Origin: Candidatus Aenigmatarchaeota archaeon
GTDB taxonomy: Archaea > Aenigmatarchaeota > Aenigmatarchaeia > QMZP01 > JACQNV01
NCBI GenBank assembly: GCA_016202865.1
Contig: JACQNV010000053.1
Span: 1 to 11,188, forward strand
DNA length: 11,188 nt
Direction: 5' to 3'
The position numbers and the translations under genes are program-made. Below the pieces are notes generated by a model. It was not told the origin of the DNA. It worked only from the letters and a program-made list of their open reading frames with translations, and made no database searches. The first letter of the stretch is position 1; the number at the start of each line of letters is the position of its first letter. Shown piece by piece: positions 1-6,724 of the stretch.

Positions 1-27
1 ATATTATAGAATAGGTAGTAGTTTTAG

Positions 28-35
28 TATATTTT
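28..35 (+). promoter_or_regulatory. Candidate archaeal TATA box for the Asp-box protein gene
   Basis: The sequence TATATTTT lies in an AT-rich stretch. A start site about 26 bases downstream would fall near position 57, giving a leader of about 70 bases before the ATG at 127. The assignment rests only on sequence and spacing. No other gene is visible in positions 1-126, although the frame of the downstream gene stays open without an ATG back to a TGA at 79-81. Confidence 0.35.
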
Positions 36-58
36 GGATCTAAAAAATAAGCAAGAAG

Positions 59-93
59 ATTCCGAAAAGGAATGGAATTGATCGCAGTCAATT
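59..93 (+). other. Two tandem perfect hairpins in the leader of the Asp-box protein gene
   Basis: ATTCC (59-63) pairs with GGAAT (69-73) around the loop GAAAA. Two bases later AATTGA (76-81) pairs with TCAATT (88-93) around the loop TCGCAG. Both stems are perfect. The probable ribosome-binding bases AGGTG (114-118) come afterwards, so the hairpins do not cover them. They would lie at the very 5' end of the mRNA if the TATA box at 28-35 is used. Their role is unknown; RNA stability or a regulator site are possible. Confidence 0.4.
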
Positions 94-126
94 TCTGTCT
101 ATAGCGAAACCGCAGGTGTCTTTAAG

Positions 127-3100
127 ATGGAAGAAGCAATTAACATACCGAAGAATTTACTCATTGGGCTCGTTTTAGGTGTTGTTGTTCTAGGCTTCTT
201 GCTTATAGTGTTTGGAGGCTTGGAAGGATTGAAAGATGCTTGGTGTAATTTGAACCCCACATTCTGCGGGGAGAATATAACTTATTTGGCGACAGATGAT
301 ATCACTGCGAAAAATTCTGTTCTTGCTCTTAGATGCGCGATAAATAGTGTGGCTAATAACGAGGTGAATGACAGGACTTGCCCCGATTCAAAGCCTGAGT
401 ACGGAACAAAAATTAGGCTGGATGGGGATAACAAGGACAGGAATGGTATAAGAAGGTGTTATGAGGATAAATGCGCAGTCTGTATTTTACCAGAAAAAAA
501 GGAATATGACGAGATGCTTGATTTGGCTGGTCTCGGTGGTGTCTATCAGACAACAGACGGTTTGAATTGGACAAATATTGGGGCATGGGCAGATTTAGGA
601 GATGTAAAATTTTTAGTTAATTCGAATGAGACTTTGTTTGCAGGCACAACAAAAGGCGTCTTCAGGCGCGACGCTGAGGGATGGAAACATGTGTTTAAGT
701 TTTCTGATAATGGGCTATCCAATACAACTATGATAAAGAGTTTTTTGGAGCACAATGAGTCTCTTTTCATCGCTTTTAACAGGGCCGACAATAAGGGATT
801 GTATAAATCAGTTGATAGGGGAAACACTTGGATGTTGATGGAGACCAAAGAAAGGGGCTCTGATATAACAAATATTGTTAGCGTTACTTCAGCTGGCGGC
901 AGCTTGTTCTTATTGAGTGAGGGAAGGCCAGATTATAGGAGCGGGGCCGCATATGAGGCAGGAAGGATAGGGAGTGGATTGTACAAATCGCTTGACGGCG
1001 GACAAACATGGGGATTTGTATACTCTAGAATGTTTCTCCCTGAAAGAATAAGCGAGGATGAGATGAACAAAGCCCTAACAGAGGAAGGCAGCAGTGGAGG
1101 ACATATATATCTCAAACCAGATAAGCTTGGTGAGGGCATAGGCGATGTTAAAGGAATAGTTGAGTTTGAAGGCAGCTTGTATGCAGGAAGTGAGATTGCT
1201 TCTGAGTATTTTAGTGATAGTGATAAAGGAAATCCAATTACTGATTTTAGTGTTAAGGTTATAACAGGCGGTGTCTTCAAATCCACAGATGGCGGGAATT
1301 CTTGGTCTAAACTTTATCATGGAGATATCAGGGAGATAAAAGCAATTGATGGGAGCCTGTATATTTTTGATTCCGATGAAGGTATTGTAAGGTCAGATGG
1401 GAAAAATAGATGGGATATTGTGGGGCCCAAGGAAAGGGTTGGGTTATTTGTTCATGACATTGAGAAGTATGGGGAATCTTTGTTTGCTGGAGGAATGTCA
1501 GGAGTTTTCAGGTCAGCTGATGGCATTGTTTGGGCAGATTTCATAAATCACACTGTTACCGGTTATGTTAATGACTTGGCTAATTTTAATAATAGTTTGG
1601 TTATTGGGAGTTCTGAAATTATTAAGTCTAAAAGTTCAAACACAGCAACAATTGGGACTGCACCAACCAGTACATTGGGGAATATTTGGAGTTCGATATT
1701 AAGTGGATGGAACTCAATAACAGGGGAGACACAGATACCCAATATATTTGTACAGGCTGGACCACAGGTAGATTATTGCAGGGTTGAAAACTTCCACTTG
1801 CCACAGGTGCCTACAACACTGGAGAAATGGATTTATTCATATGGTGATCCAAAATATCTTACTTATTGGCAATCTTTCCCGCCAGGAGAGGATAGCTCAT
1901 GGAGATCTTTCAAGGAATGGGGTAAAAATCTTTTGTTTATAGCTGTTTTCTCGATGCCAATTGGGCAGGCTTTGGGGGCTGGTAAAAGGGCTGCAGGAGA
2001 GTTTTTCAAGGGACAGGCTAAGAAGGCTGCTTTGAAGGAAGTTGCTGCAGATGCTGGGGCTACCGGTGTAAAGGGATTAACAGGAGAAACAGTGGAGAAG
2101 AGTTTGTTTGTTGTTGAGAATGGTGTTGAAAGGGAGCTTAAGATAGCTGTACCAAGGCCAACTCAGGCGAAAACTTTACTGTATGTTGTTGAGAAAGGTG
2201 TGACAAAGGAAATTAAGAGGGATGCAATTGAACAAACATTAAGATCAGAGGTTGGAAGGGAGATTGTTGAGAAATCAAATCAGAGGGCTATCAGCCTTGG
2301 CTACAAAGATGGTGTGAACACTGCATCAAGAGTTCTTGGATTTGGAACTTCTTTTGCATTCTTGGCTGCATTACTGGACAGCATATTGACTAAATATGAA
2401 AATTTTGGGAATGCTCTGGTTTTCAAATATCACTCCAAAGAACCGTTTAGGGATCCTGTGCCTTTGCCTTTGTTGATTGAACCGCAAAAGACAACTGCAT
2501 TTGTTGATGGAAAAGATAGAGGAGATTATAGAGAAAGTTTAAAGCCTGTCATTTTGGATAAGGAGGCGGCGACTGTATTTTCAAGGGGAAAGGCTTGGCT
2601 TGCTCCTTATCTAAAACCGCTGGATACAAATCCACCAACAACTGTTCCTTTCTATCTGGCATCGCCTTGTCAGGCCAATTTGCAAGTTGGAGTAACCACT
2701 GTTTATTGCGAGGATTATATTTACAATCCTGTTGAACCTTATGCTTACTGTAAGTTGGCTACTGAAAAAGCTACAAAGGCAACCAATACTTGCGGGGTTT
2801 TGATGAATGATGGAAAGGTTATTCAGAATACAGCTGAGGATACTGTAACTGTTAAAAATTGCGCTATACAGGGAATAAGGGTTACTGTAAAAGATCAGGC
2901 TAGTTACACAGAGGATGGGGCCAATTTCTGCTTCACAAAGGGTAGCTGGAAGGCTGAACTGGCTTATGCAGGAACAATAGCTGTCACAGCATTTGTGTCA
3001 GCTTACACAGGCGGGTTCTGGTTGCCTTGGGCTGTCGGAGTTACTGGCGGAATAGTATCAGAATATCTAGAACCTGATTGGCCTGGGGTTGTTTCTAAAC

Positions 3101-3174
3101 CTTCTAAACCGGGTTCTGCAAGCGGACAAATAGATAGCGACGATCTGCCAGCAGATAGACTTCAGCCATTCTAG
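127..3174 (+). CDS. Membrane-anchored Asp-box (BNR-like) beta-propeller protein, probably surface-exposed
   Basis: This 1015-residue protein has one hydrophobic helix at residues 11-30, with no clear signal-peptidase site, and so is probably anchored with its bulk outside the cell. Seven Asp-box-like repeats (pattern G-[VLI]-[FYV]-[KRQ]-[ST]-x-D-x-G-x-[ST]-W, some degenerate) have their closing Trp at 148, 186, 235, 295, 393, 429 and 469. Each follows a strand such as SLFAG or SLYAG. An eighth strand unit near 480-500 lacks the box. This suggests a seven-bladed propeller. Asp boxes mark a fold and not an activity, and I see no sialidase catalytic set, so no enzyme role is claimed. The rest contains hydrophobic stretches at about 602-618, 736-754 and 945-980, a short internal duplication at 658-672 and 682-697, and several cysteines. 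The start is supported by AGGTG eight bases upstream. It converges on the lipoprotein gene and shares its stop bases. Confidence 0.85.
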   Translation: MEEAINIPKNLLIGLVLGVVVLGFLLIVFGGLEGLKDAWCNLNPTFCGENITYLATDDITAKNSVLALRCAINSVANNEVNDRTCPDSKPEYGTKIRLDGDNKDRNGIRRCYEDKCAVCILPEKKEYDEMLDLAGLGGVYQTTDGLNWTNIGAWADLGDVKFLVNSNETLFAGTTKGVFRRDAEGWKHVFKFSDNGLSNTTMIKSFLEHNESLFIAFNRADNKGLYKSVDRGNTWMLMETKERGSDITNIVSVTSAGGSLFLLSEGRPDYRSGAAYEAGRIGSGLYKSLDGGQTWGFVYSRMFLPERISEDEMNKALTEEGSSGGHIYLKPDKLGEGIGDVKGIVEFEGSLYAGSEIASEYFSDSDKGNPITDFSVKVITGGVFKSTDGGNSWSKLYHGDIREIKAIDGSLYIFDSDEGIVRSDGKNRWDIVGPKERVGLFVHDIEKYGESLFAGGMSGVFRSADGIVWADFINHTVTGYVNDLANFNNSLVIGSSEIIKSKSSNTATIGTAPTSTLGNIWSSILSGWNSITGETQIPNIFVQAGPQVDYCRVENFHLPQVPTTLEKWIYSYGDPKYLTYWQSFPPGEDSSWRSFKEWGKNLLFIAVFSMPIGQALGAGKRAAGEFFKGQAKKAALKEVAADAGATGVKGLTGETVEKSLFVVENGVERELKIAVPRPTQAKTLLYVVEKGVTKEIKRDAIEQTLRSEVGREIVEKSNQRAISLGYKDGVNTASRVLGFGTSFAFLAALLDSILTKYENFGNALVFKYHSKEPFRDPVPLPLLIEPQKTTAFVDGKDRGDYRESLKPVILDKEAATVFSRGKAWLAPYLKPLDTNPPTTVPFYLASPCQANLQVGVTTVYCEDYIYNPVEPYAYCKLATEKATKATNTCGVLMNDGKVIQNTAEDTVTVKNCAIQGIRVTVKDQASYTEDGANFCFTKGSWKAELAYAGTIAVTAFVSAYTGGFWLPWAVGVTGGIVSEYLEPDWPGVVSKPSKPGSASGQIDSDDLPADRLQPF

Positions 3175-5036
3175 TCTGATAAGTTGATTCTTTTTAAGAC
3201 ATGACCGCAGTCATTGTTGGGAGCCGGACAAGGCTTTACACTGAATATAATTTCTTCGAAGTTAGGAGAAGCTGTGATATCGCTTATTCTTTCTCTGGCT
3301 ATTCTAGTTATAGCACCAGTTAGTCTGTCACCTATGAAAACTCCCAATGTGTCATCTAGATTAGACCTGCGCTGAGTTTCGTCGTCTGTGTCTGGTACAA
3401 ACAATACCTTTGTTCCATCTTCAGAAAAGAGGATTCTGTTGGGTGGTATTCTATGTTCCGATCTTAAAACAAGTGTTTGTTTTCCATCTAAACCGATCTC
3501 TAAGTACTCTTGCATGGGGCTTCCCAACTCTCTCTTTGAAACAATTAGATTTTCATCAAACCATCCTATTGAAACCTCACCGGCGCGTTCTGTATTTGTC
3601 AAATTTCTTATATTTGTCCCATATTTACCCATTATATAAACTTCGCTCATTGATCCTCCAGGAATTTCGCGCCACGCATCAAATGATACATGCTTCCCAT
3701 CTGGAGACATTAAAGGTATAGTTTCCATTTCCTCTGTTTCTGTAAGTTGTGTTATTTGCCCAGACTCAATTTCAAATAAAAATATCTCTGTTGTCACATT
3801 ATTAACCGGTCTTGAAAATAATAGTTGGCTATCGGGAGTCCAAGATACATTAGATAAATCGACCTTTTTTTCTGGAATAGGTATTTTTTTATTGCTACCA
3901 ACATATGCTACAACAAGCATTCCATCACTACTATTATATGCGAGTTTCATTCCATCTGGAGACCATTTGGCTTGCCAGAATAATCCACCTTCTATTGCTT
4001 TTGTTGAACCACTTTCAATATCGCCCACAGTAAGTCTTGATTGACCATCAGAATTTGATCTCTTTACAAAATGATAGGCAAGTTTTCTATTTGGACCAAA
4101 AGCTAAAAAAGAATAGCTACCAGCATCTCTCTCCAAAGATATTTTGTCTGAGCTTATCTGTCTTATATCAAAGGGGAATCTACCAAATTTAAGTGGACGC
4201 TTTTCAGCATTTCTGGATTCTTTTGTACTCTCCTCAACATCTTCAATAACATCTATAGGGAATGCTGTTGTCATTAAAAGATTCTCGTCTATTCCCCACG
4301 GGTTCACAAAAGCGAAGCATCTCAGTTCTGTGTCGTTTTGGGCTGAGACAACAAATTCCTGTCTGGCTCCCCTAAAACCAAGTTCGCCTGAAATTGTAAA
4401 CAAACTGAAATCAGATTGTCTATAATCGCGATTTGAATACCAATTTGGGAGTTGTGGAATTATTTCTGCTTTCACTCTGTCCTTTCCAAATCTGGATATT
4501 TTGCCCAAATCGTCTTGATGTTCTGCAAGCGCTTCTTCATACCCAGGAAGTAACTTTGCAAATTGCTGAAATGGGTACATTGTTTCTGTTGTAGCAACTA
4601 AATCGCCGCGTGGTGGTGTCTTCCTAAAGGCTCTACCTTCTGGAAAGAATTCAACATCTGCTTTTGGGGCAGCTGCGCCCAATGCAATATATTCTAAGGA
4701 TATATCAGAAAGGTCTAAGGTGTATGTGGCCTTTTCTCCTCTCTTTACTCTTTCTGGTCCAATAACTTCGAATCTTACTGGAAATACATTATTCCCATTT
4801 CTGACATTTCTAGTCGCTGAAACTGTCCTATAATCTTGACTTTGGTTTATTGGTAATTCTTGGTCCAAAACAGGCGTTTCCTGCGGATGTTGAACAGGCT
4901 GTTCAGCTCCAGGTATTGCAAGAAGTGGTGGTTTAGTTTGCTGGCTACCAGAGTTAGAATCTGGACAACCCGGCATAAGAAAAGCAGCTGCAGACAAAAC
5001 ATAGGGGGCTATATACCTGCCGATTTTTTGGAACAT
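3171..5036 (-). CDS. Lipoprotein with TolB/WD40-like (PD40) beta-propeller
   Basis: This 621-residue protein begins with a basic region, a hydrophobic segment (about 9-22) and MPGC with Cys24, a plausible though imperfect lipobox. A Ser/Pro/Gln-rich linker (25-66) suggests the mature protein is tethered to the membrane outside the cell. Residues about 75-265 look like a beta-rich domain (GPERVKRGEKATYTLDL near 93-109) that I do not recognise. Residues about 285-621 hold seven PD40/WD40-like strands, for example WSPDGMKLAY (358-367), WTPDSQLLF (399-407), SPDGKHVSF (444-452) and FSEDGTKVLF (537-546), which suggests a seven-bladed TolB-like propeller. Such domains usually bind proteins or peptides; no catalytic residues are evident. 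The ATG lies one base after the stop of the upstream membrane gene, with no clear ribosome-binding site, so translation is probably coupled. No peptidase domain follows the propeller, which argues against a DPP-IV or tricorn-type enzyme. Confidence 0.85.
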   Translation of the reverse strand: MFQKIGRYIAPYVLSAAAFLMPGCPDSNSGSQQTKPPLLAIPGAEQPVQHPQETPVLDQELPINQSQDYRTVSATRNVRNGNNVFPVRFEVIGPERVKRGEKATYTLDLSDISLEYIALGAAAPKADVEFFPEGRAFRKTPPRGDLVATTETMYPFQQFAKLLPGYEEALAEHQDDLGKISRFGKDRVKAEIIPQLPNWYSNRDYRQSDFSLFTISGELGFRGARQEFVVSAQNDTELRCFAFVNPWGIDENLLMTTAFPIDVIEDVEESTKESRNAEKRPLKFGRFPFDIRQISSDKISLERDAGSYSFLAFGPNRKLAYHFVKRSNSDGQSRLTVGDIESGSTKAIEGGLFWQAKWSPDGMKLAYNSSDGMLVVAYVGSNKKIPIPEKKVDLSNVSWTPDSQLLFSRPVNNVTTEIFLFEIESGQITQLTETEEMETIPLMSPDGKHVSFDAWREIPGGSMSEVYIMGKYGTNIRNLTNTERAGEVSIGWFDENLIVSKRELGSPMQEYLEIGLDGKQTLVLRSEHRIPPNRILFSEDGTKVLFVPDTDDETQRRSNLDDTLGVFIGDRLTGAITRIARERISDITASPNFEEIIFSVKPCPAPNNDCGHVLKRINLSD

Positions 5037-5037
5037 A

Positions 5038-5649
5038 TTAATTAGTTTTTTTGTTTGCAGACTTTTTATTCTTTTGTTTTGTGTAAATGAATTGTATCAA
5101 GACAGAAATAAGGTAGCCTTCTATGATCAGGACTATTATGTTTACTATTAAAATTGTGGCTGAAGGGTTTATGTAAGGTCTGATTGAGAATTTTATGTCC
5201 CTCAAGGCTGTGTTGTTGAAGTCCTCGAGCTTTGTGTTTTCTATTGATTTCACCATGCAGGCATGTGTTGTTTCATTTACATAGAATTGGCAGAATGGTG
5301 ACTCGCCTTCTATCATAAGGCATGGGAATGGGACAAGTGGATCGATTACACCAACTGTGTACAAAGAGATTATTGGGACTATGCCTCCTTGAGGCGCATC
5401 CCGAACCATCCTTTGTCCTAATTCTTTTATTTGTACTTCTGTCTGATTTAGGCCTTCTGTGTTATTGGTTTTTTTATATTGGTCATATTCGCTATACAAA
5501 GCTTCAGATTCGCAGGAATATTTATCAAGGAAAGTTCCTATCGCATTGAAATTGCTGACTAAAACTAGAAGCAGCAAAATAAGGACAAGCGGGATGATGA
5601 ACTTTTTCCATGTGGGCTTGAAAAAATGTTTCGCTTCTTTTTTATCCAT
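5038..5649 (-). CDS. Small two-helix membrane protein, function unknown
   Basis: This 203-residue protein has a basic N-terminus, a transmembrane helix at about 17-33, a soluble middle part, a second helix at about 164-188 and a Lys/Asn-rich tail (191-203). With both termini basic and probably cytoplasmic, the middle part would face outside. It contains Cys46, Cys110, Cys120 and Cys131, which could form disulfides, and several N-x-S/T sites. I do not recognise the family. A strong ribosome-binding sequence GAGGAG lies five bases before the ATG, and a TATA-like sequence lies upstream at 5683-5688. The gene precedes the PD40 lipoprotein gene by one base, so the two probably form one operon and may act together at the cell surface. 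Confidence 0.8.
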   Translation of the reverse strand: MDKKEAKHFFKPTWKKFIIPLVLILLLLVLVSNFNAIGTFLDKYSCESEALYSEYDQYKKTNNTEGLNQTEVQIKELGQRMVRDAPQGGIVPIISLYTVGVIDPLVPFPCLMIEGESPFCQFYVNETTHACMVKSIENTKLEDFNNTALRDIKFSIRPYINPSATILIVNIIVLIIEGYLISVLIQFIYTKQKNKKSANKKTN

Positions 5650-5682
5650 GAACTCCTCTTAGTGAATTGTCTTCCTCATTGA

Positions 5683-5688
5683 TTTATA
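5683..5688 (-). promoter_or_regulatory. Candidate TATA box for the membrane protein-lipoprotein operon
   Basis: On the minus strand this reads TATAAA within ATGTATAAATC. A start site 25-26 bases on falls near 5660, just before the ribosome-binding sequence GAGGAG. It lies in the 75-base gap after the L24e gene, where the minus strand is also T-rich (ACTTTCTCTTTT near 5706-5717) and could end the ribosomal transcript. Confidence 0.4.
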
Positions 5689-5724
5689 CATTTCTTTAGA
5701 AGTTACAAAAGAGAAAGTGTATAA

Positions 5725-5913
5725 CTACTCCTTTGCTGTTTTTACGCCTTTAATAAACTTCTTGGTCCACTTTACGCGCTTTCCCAGTCGGCCAAGCCTG
5801 AAGTTTTTCTGGCACTTTGAATTGCAGAAATAAGAGGAGTCGCCTGCTTTGTCTATAAAAAGCTTGCCTTTTAACTGTTCAAGATTGTTTCCGCAGAATG
5901 TGCATTTTGGCAT
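5725..5913 (-). CDS. rpl24e: Large ribosomal subunit protein eL24 (L24e)
   Basis: This 62-residue protein is full length for an archaeal L24e and starts MPKCTFCG. Its zinc-ribbon ligands are visible as Cys4-x2-Cys7 and Cys30-x3-Cys34 (YFCNSKC). A basic C-terminal part with the typical R-x-V-K-W-T motif near residue 46-50 contacts rRNA. It binds the large ribosomal subunit. The gene follows the S28e gene with only three bases between stop and start, in the usual archaeal order L7Ae-S28e-L24e. The nucleoside diphosphate kinase gene that often comes next is absent here; an unrelated membrane protein gene follows. Confidence 0.95.
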   Translation of the reverse strand: MPKCTFCGNNLEQLKGKLFIDKAGDSSYFCNSKCQKNFRLGRLGKRVKWTKKFIKGVKTAKE

Positions 5914-5916
5914 AAT

Positions 5917-6123
5917 TTACCTACCGCCTAGCCTTTCGCCGAACTCCATTTCTGTTTCTTTGAGAACAATAACATCGCCCTTTCTTATTGGACCGATGAC
6001 ATTTCTGATCAGGGTTTTTTCCTTTTCCCTGCCATCCATGACTTTGCAGCGGACTCTGGAAACTCCTCTAACTCCTAGAGCTCCTAAAACCTGAATTACT
6101 TTAGCTGGTATTCCATCTGCCAT
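5917..6123 (-). CDS. rps28e: Small ribosomal subunit protein eS28 (S28e)
   Basis: This 68-residue protein is normal in length for the family. The S1-like OB-fold signature is clear: RGVSRVRCKVMDG near 19-31, then RNVIGPIRKGDVIVLKETE near 39-57, with an Arg/Gly-rich tail. It sits in the small-subunit head near the mRNA exit channel. The gene is the second of the L7Ae-S28e-L24e set. No convincing ribosome-binding sequence precedes the ATG. A TATA-like sequence 28-36 bases upstream suggests an extra transcript that is leaderless or has a very short leader. Confidence 0.93.
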   Translation of the reverse strand: MADGIPAKVIQVLGALGVRGVSRVRCKVMDGREKEKTLIRNVIGPIRKGDVIVLKETEMEFGERLGGR

Positions 6124-6150
6124 ACTTATCTATAAACAATAGTGTTTTGT

Positions 6151-6159
6151 ATTTATAAG
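6151..6159 (-). promoter_or_regulatory. Possible internal TATA box before the S28e gene
   Basis: The minus strand reads CTTATAAAT in the 36-base gap between the L7Ae and S28e genes. A start site about 26 bases downstream would fall near 6129, leaving about six bases of leader. This would fit the missing ribosome-binding site of S28e. It is inferred from spacing only. Confidence 0.35.
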
Positions 6160-6531
6160 TTATTTTAAAAGGGCCTTGATCTTGGAAGACAAGTCTGAGA
6201 TGTGCTTTTTGGCTTCGCCTTCTTCTGTTACTGCAACTGAGGATGTAGGAACTTCTATTCCTGAGGCTTTACCAAGCTCTAATTTAGACGGCACATAGGC
6301 GAATGGGACCTGTTTTTCCTGGCATAATATTGGAAGATGCATAAGGATTTCTTCTGGTGTCACATCTTCTGCCATTACAACTAGTTTTGCATGTCCTCGT
6401 TCAATTGCCTTGGTTGTTTCGTTGACTCCTCTTCTCATTTTTCCAGAGTTTCTTGCCAACTCTAGAGCTTCATATACTTTGTCTGCAAGATCTTTGGTTT
6501 GCTCAAATTTTACAAAAGCTGGTTTTCCCAT
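6160..6531 (-). CDS. rpl7ae: Ribosomal protein L7Ae (eL8), kink-turn RNA-binding protein
   Basis: This 123-residue protein is full length. The L7Ae signature is present: RRGVNETTKAIERG (about 33-46, the RNA-binding helix), KLVVMAEDVTP, and PILCQEKQVPFAYVPSK followed by LG near 67-87. In archaea L7Ae binds kink-turns in 23S rRNA, in box C/D and H/ACA guide RNPs and in RNase P, so it serves ribosome assembly and RNA modification. Its gene is first in the L7Ae-S28e-L24e set. GGAG (6542-6545) lies 10 bases before the ATG. The leader holds a purine-looped hairpin next to this site that could serve for autoregulation. Confidence 0.96.
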   Translation of the reverse strand: MGKPAFVKFEQTKDLADKVYEALELARNSGKMRRGVNETTKAIERGHAKLVVMAEDVTPEEILMHLPILCQEKQVPFAYVPSKLELGKASGIEVPTSSVAVTEEGEAKKHISDLSSKIKALLK

Positions 6532-6550
6532 AATTTCATCTCTCCTTCAT

Positions 6551-6577
6551 AGCTCAATCGGGTTTCCCTTTCAAGCT
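6551..6577 (-). other. Hairpin beside the L7Ae ribosome-binding site, possible autoregulatory element
   Basis: On the minus strand AGCTTGA pairs with TTGAGCT (seven pairs, two of them G-U). This is followed by an all-purine internal loop (AA against GA) and a GGG/CCC stem closed by AAA. An alternative fold gives AGC/GCT, a two-base TT bulge and tandem GA/GA, which resembles a kink-turn but lacks the usual three-base bulge. The element ends five bases before GGAG, so a bound protein could block translation. L7Ae binding to its own leader has been reported in other archaea; the link here is inference. Confidence 0.35.
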
Positions 6578-6600
6578 TAGTCATCAAATCTTTGTTGGAC

Positions 6601-6615
6601 ACTGACATTATCAGT
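6601..6615. repeat. Short perfect inverted repeat in the divergent promoter region
   Basis: ACTGA (6601-6605) and TCAGT (6611-6615) form a perfect inverted repeat around CATTA. It overlaps the predicted start of the L7Ae transcript (about 6612-6618). It could be a small hairpin at the 5' end of that mRNA or a regulator site. A five-base arm is short enough to arise by chance. Confidence 0.3.
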
Positions 6616-6636
6616 ATCTGTCTGTGTTTGGTTAAT

Positions 6637-6645
6637 TATTATATA
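6637..6645 (-). promoter_or_regulatory. Candidate TATA box for the L7Ae-S28e-L24e operon
   Basis: The minus strand reads TTATATAAT, preceded by the A-rich stretch AAAAAGC that could serve as a BRE. A start site about 26 bases downstream falls near 6612-6618, giving a leader of some 80-85 bases before the L7Ae ATG. It lies in the 193-base region (6532-6724) between the divergent ribosomal and cysteine-synthase genes. Confidence 0.5.
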
Positions 6646-6677
6646 ATAGCTTTTTAAAACATATGGATATAACACTG

Positions 6678-6686
6678 TTATATATA
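6678..6686 (+). promoter_or_regulatory. Candidate TATA box for the cysteine cluster
   Basis: TTATATATA stands 38 bases before the ATG of the cysteine synthase gene. A start site near 6708 would leave a leader of about 17 bases with no obvious ribosome-binding sequence. It is the nearest good TATA match to that gene and lies about 33 bases from the opposing L7Ae TATA box. Confidence 0.5.
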
Positions 6687-6724
6687 CCCGCGTCTCTTTT
6701 ATCGCTTAATACAATAACACAACT

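Noticed and set aside
933..1286. Minus-strand open frame of 117 codons inside the Asp-box gene
   Set aside because: It lies wholly within a well-supported gene with clear repeats, and its product looks like a low-complexity shadow translation.
127..3174. Sialidase or glycosidase activity for the Asp-box protein
   Set aside because: Asp boxes are present, but I see no arginine triad or other catalytic set; the motif marks a fold only.
3388..4425. Plus-strand open frames opposite the lipoprotein gene
   Set aside because: They are antisense to a convincing PD40 protein and show no domain, ribosome-binding site or sensible composition.
6581..6614. Box D-like CTGA and box C-like TGATGA in the L7Ae leader (minus strand), suggesting a C/D guide RNA or kink-loop
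   Set aside because: Box C is not preceded by a purine and no closing stem forms between the boxes; such short motifs occur by chance.
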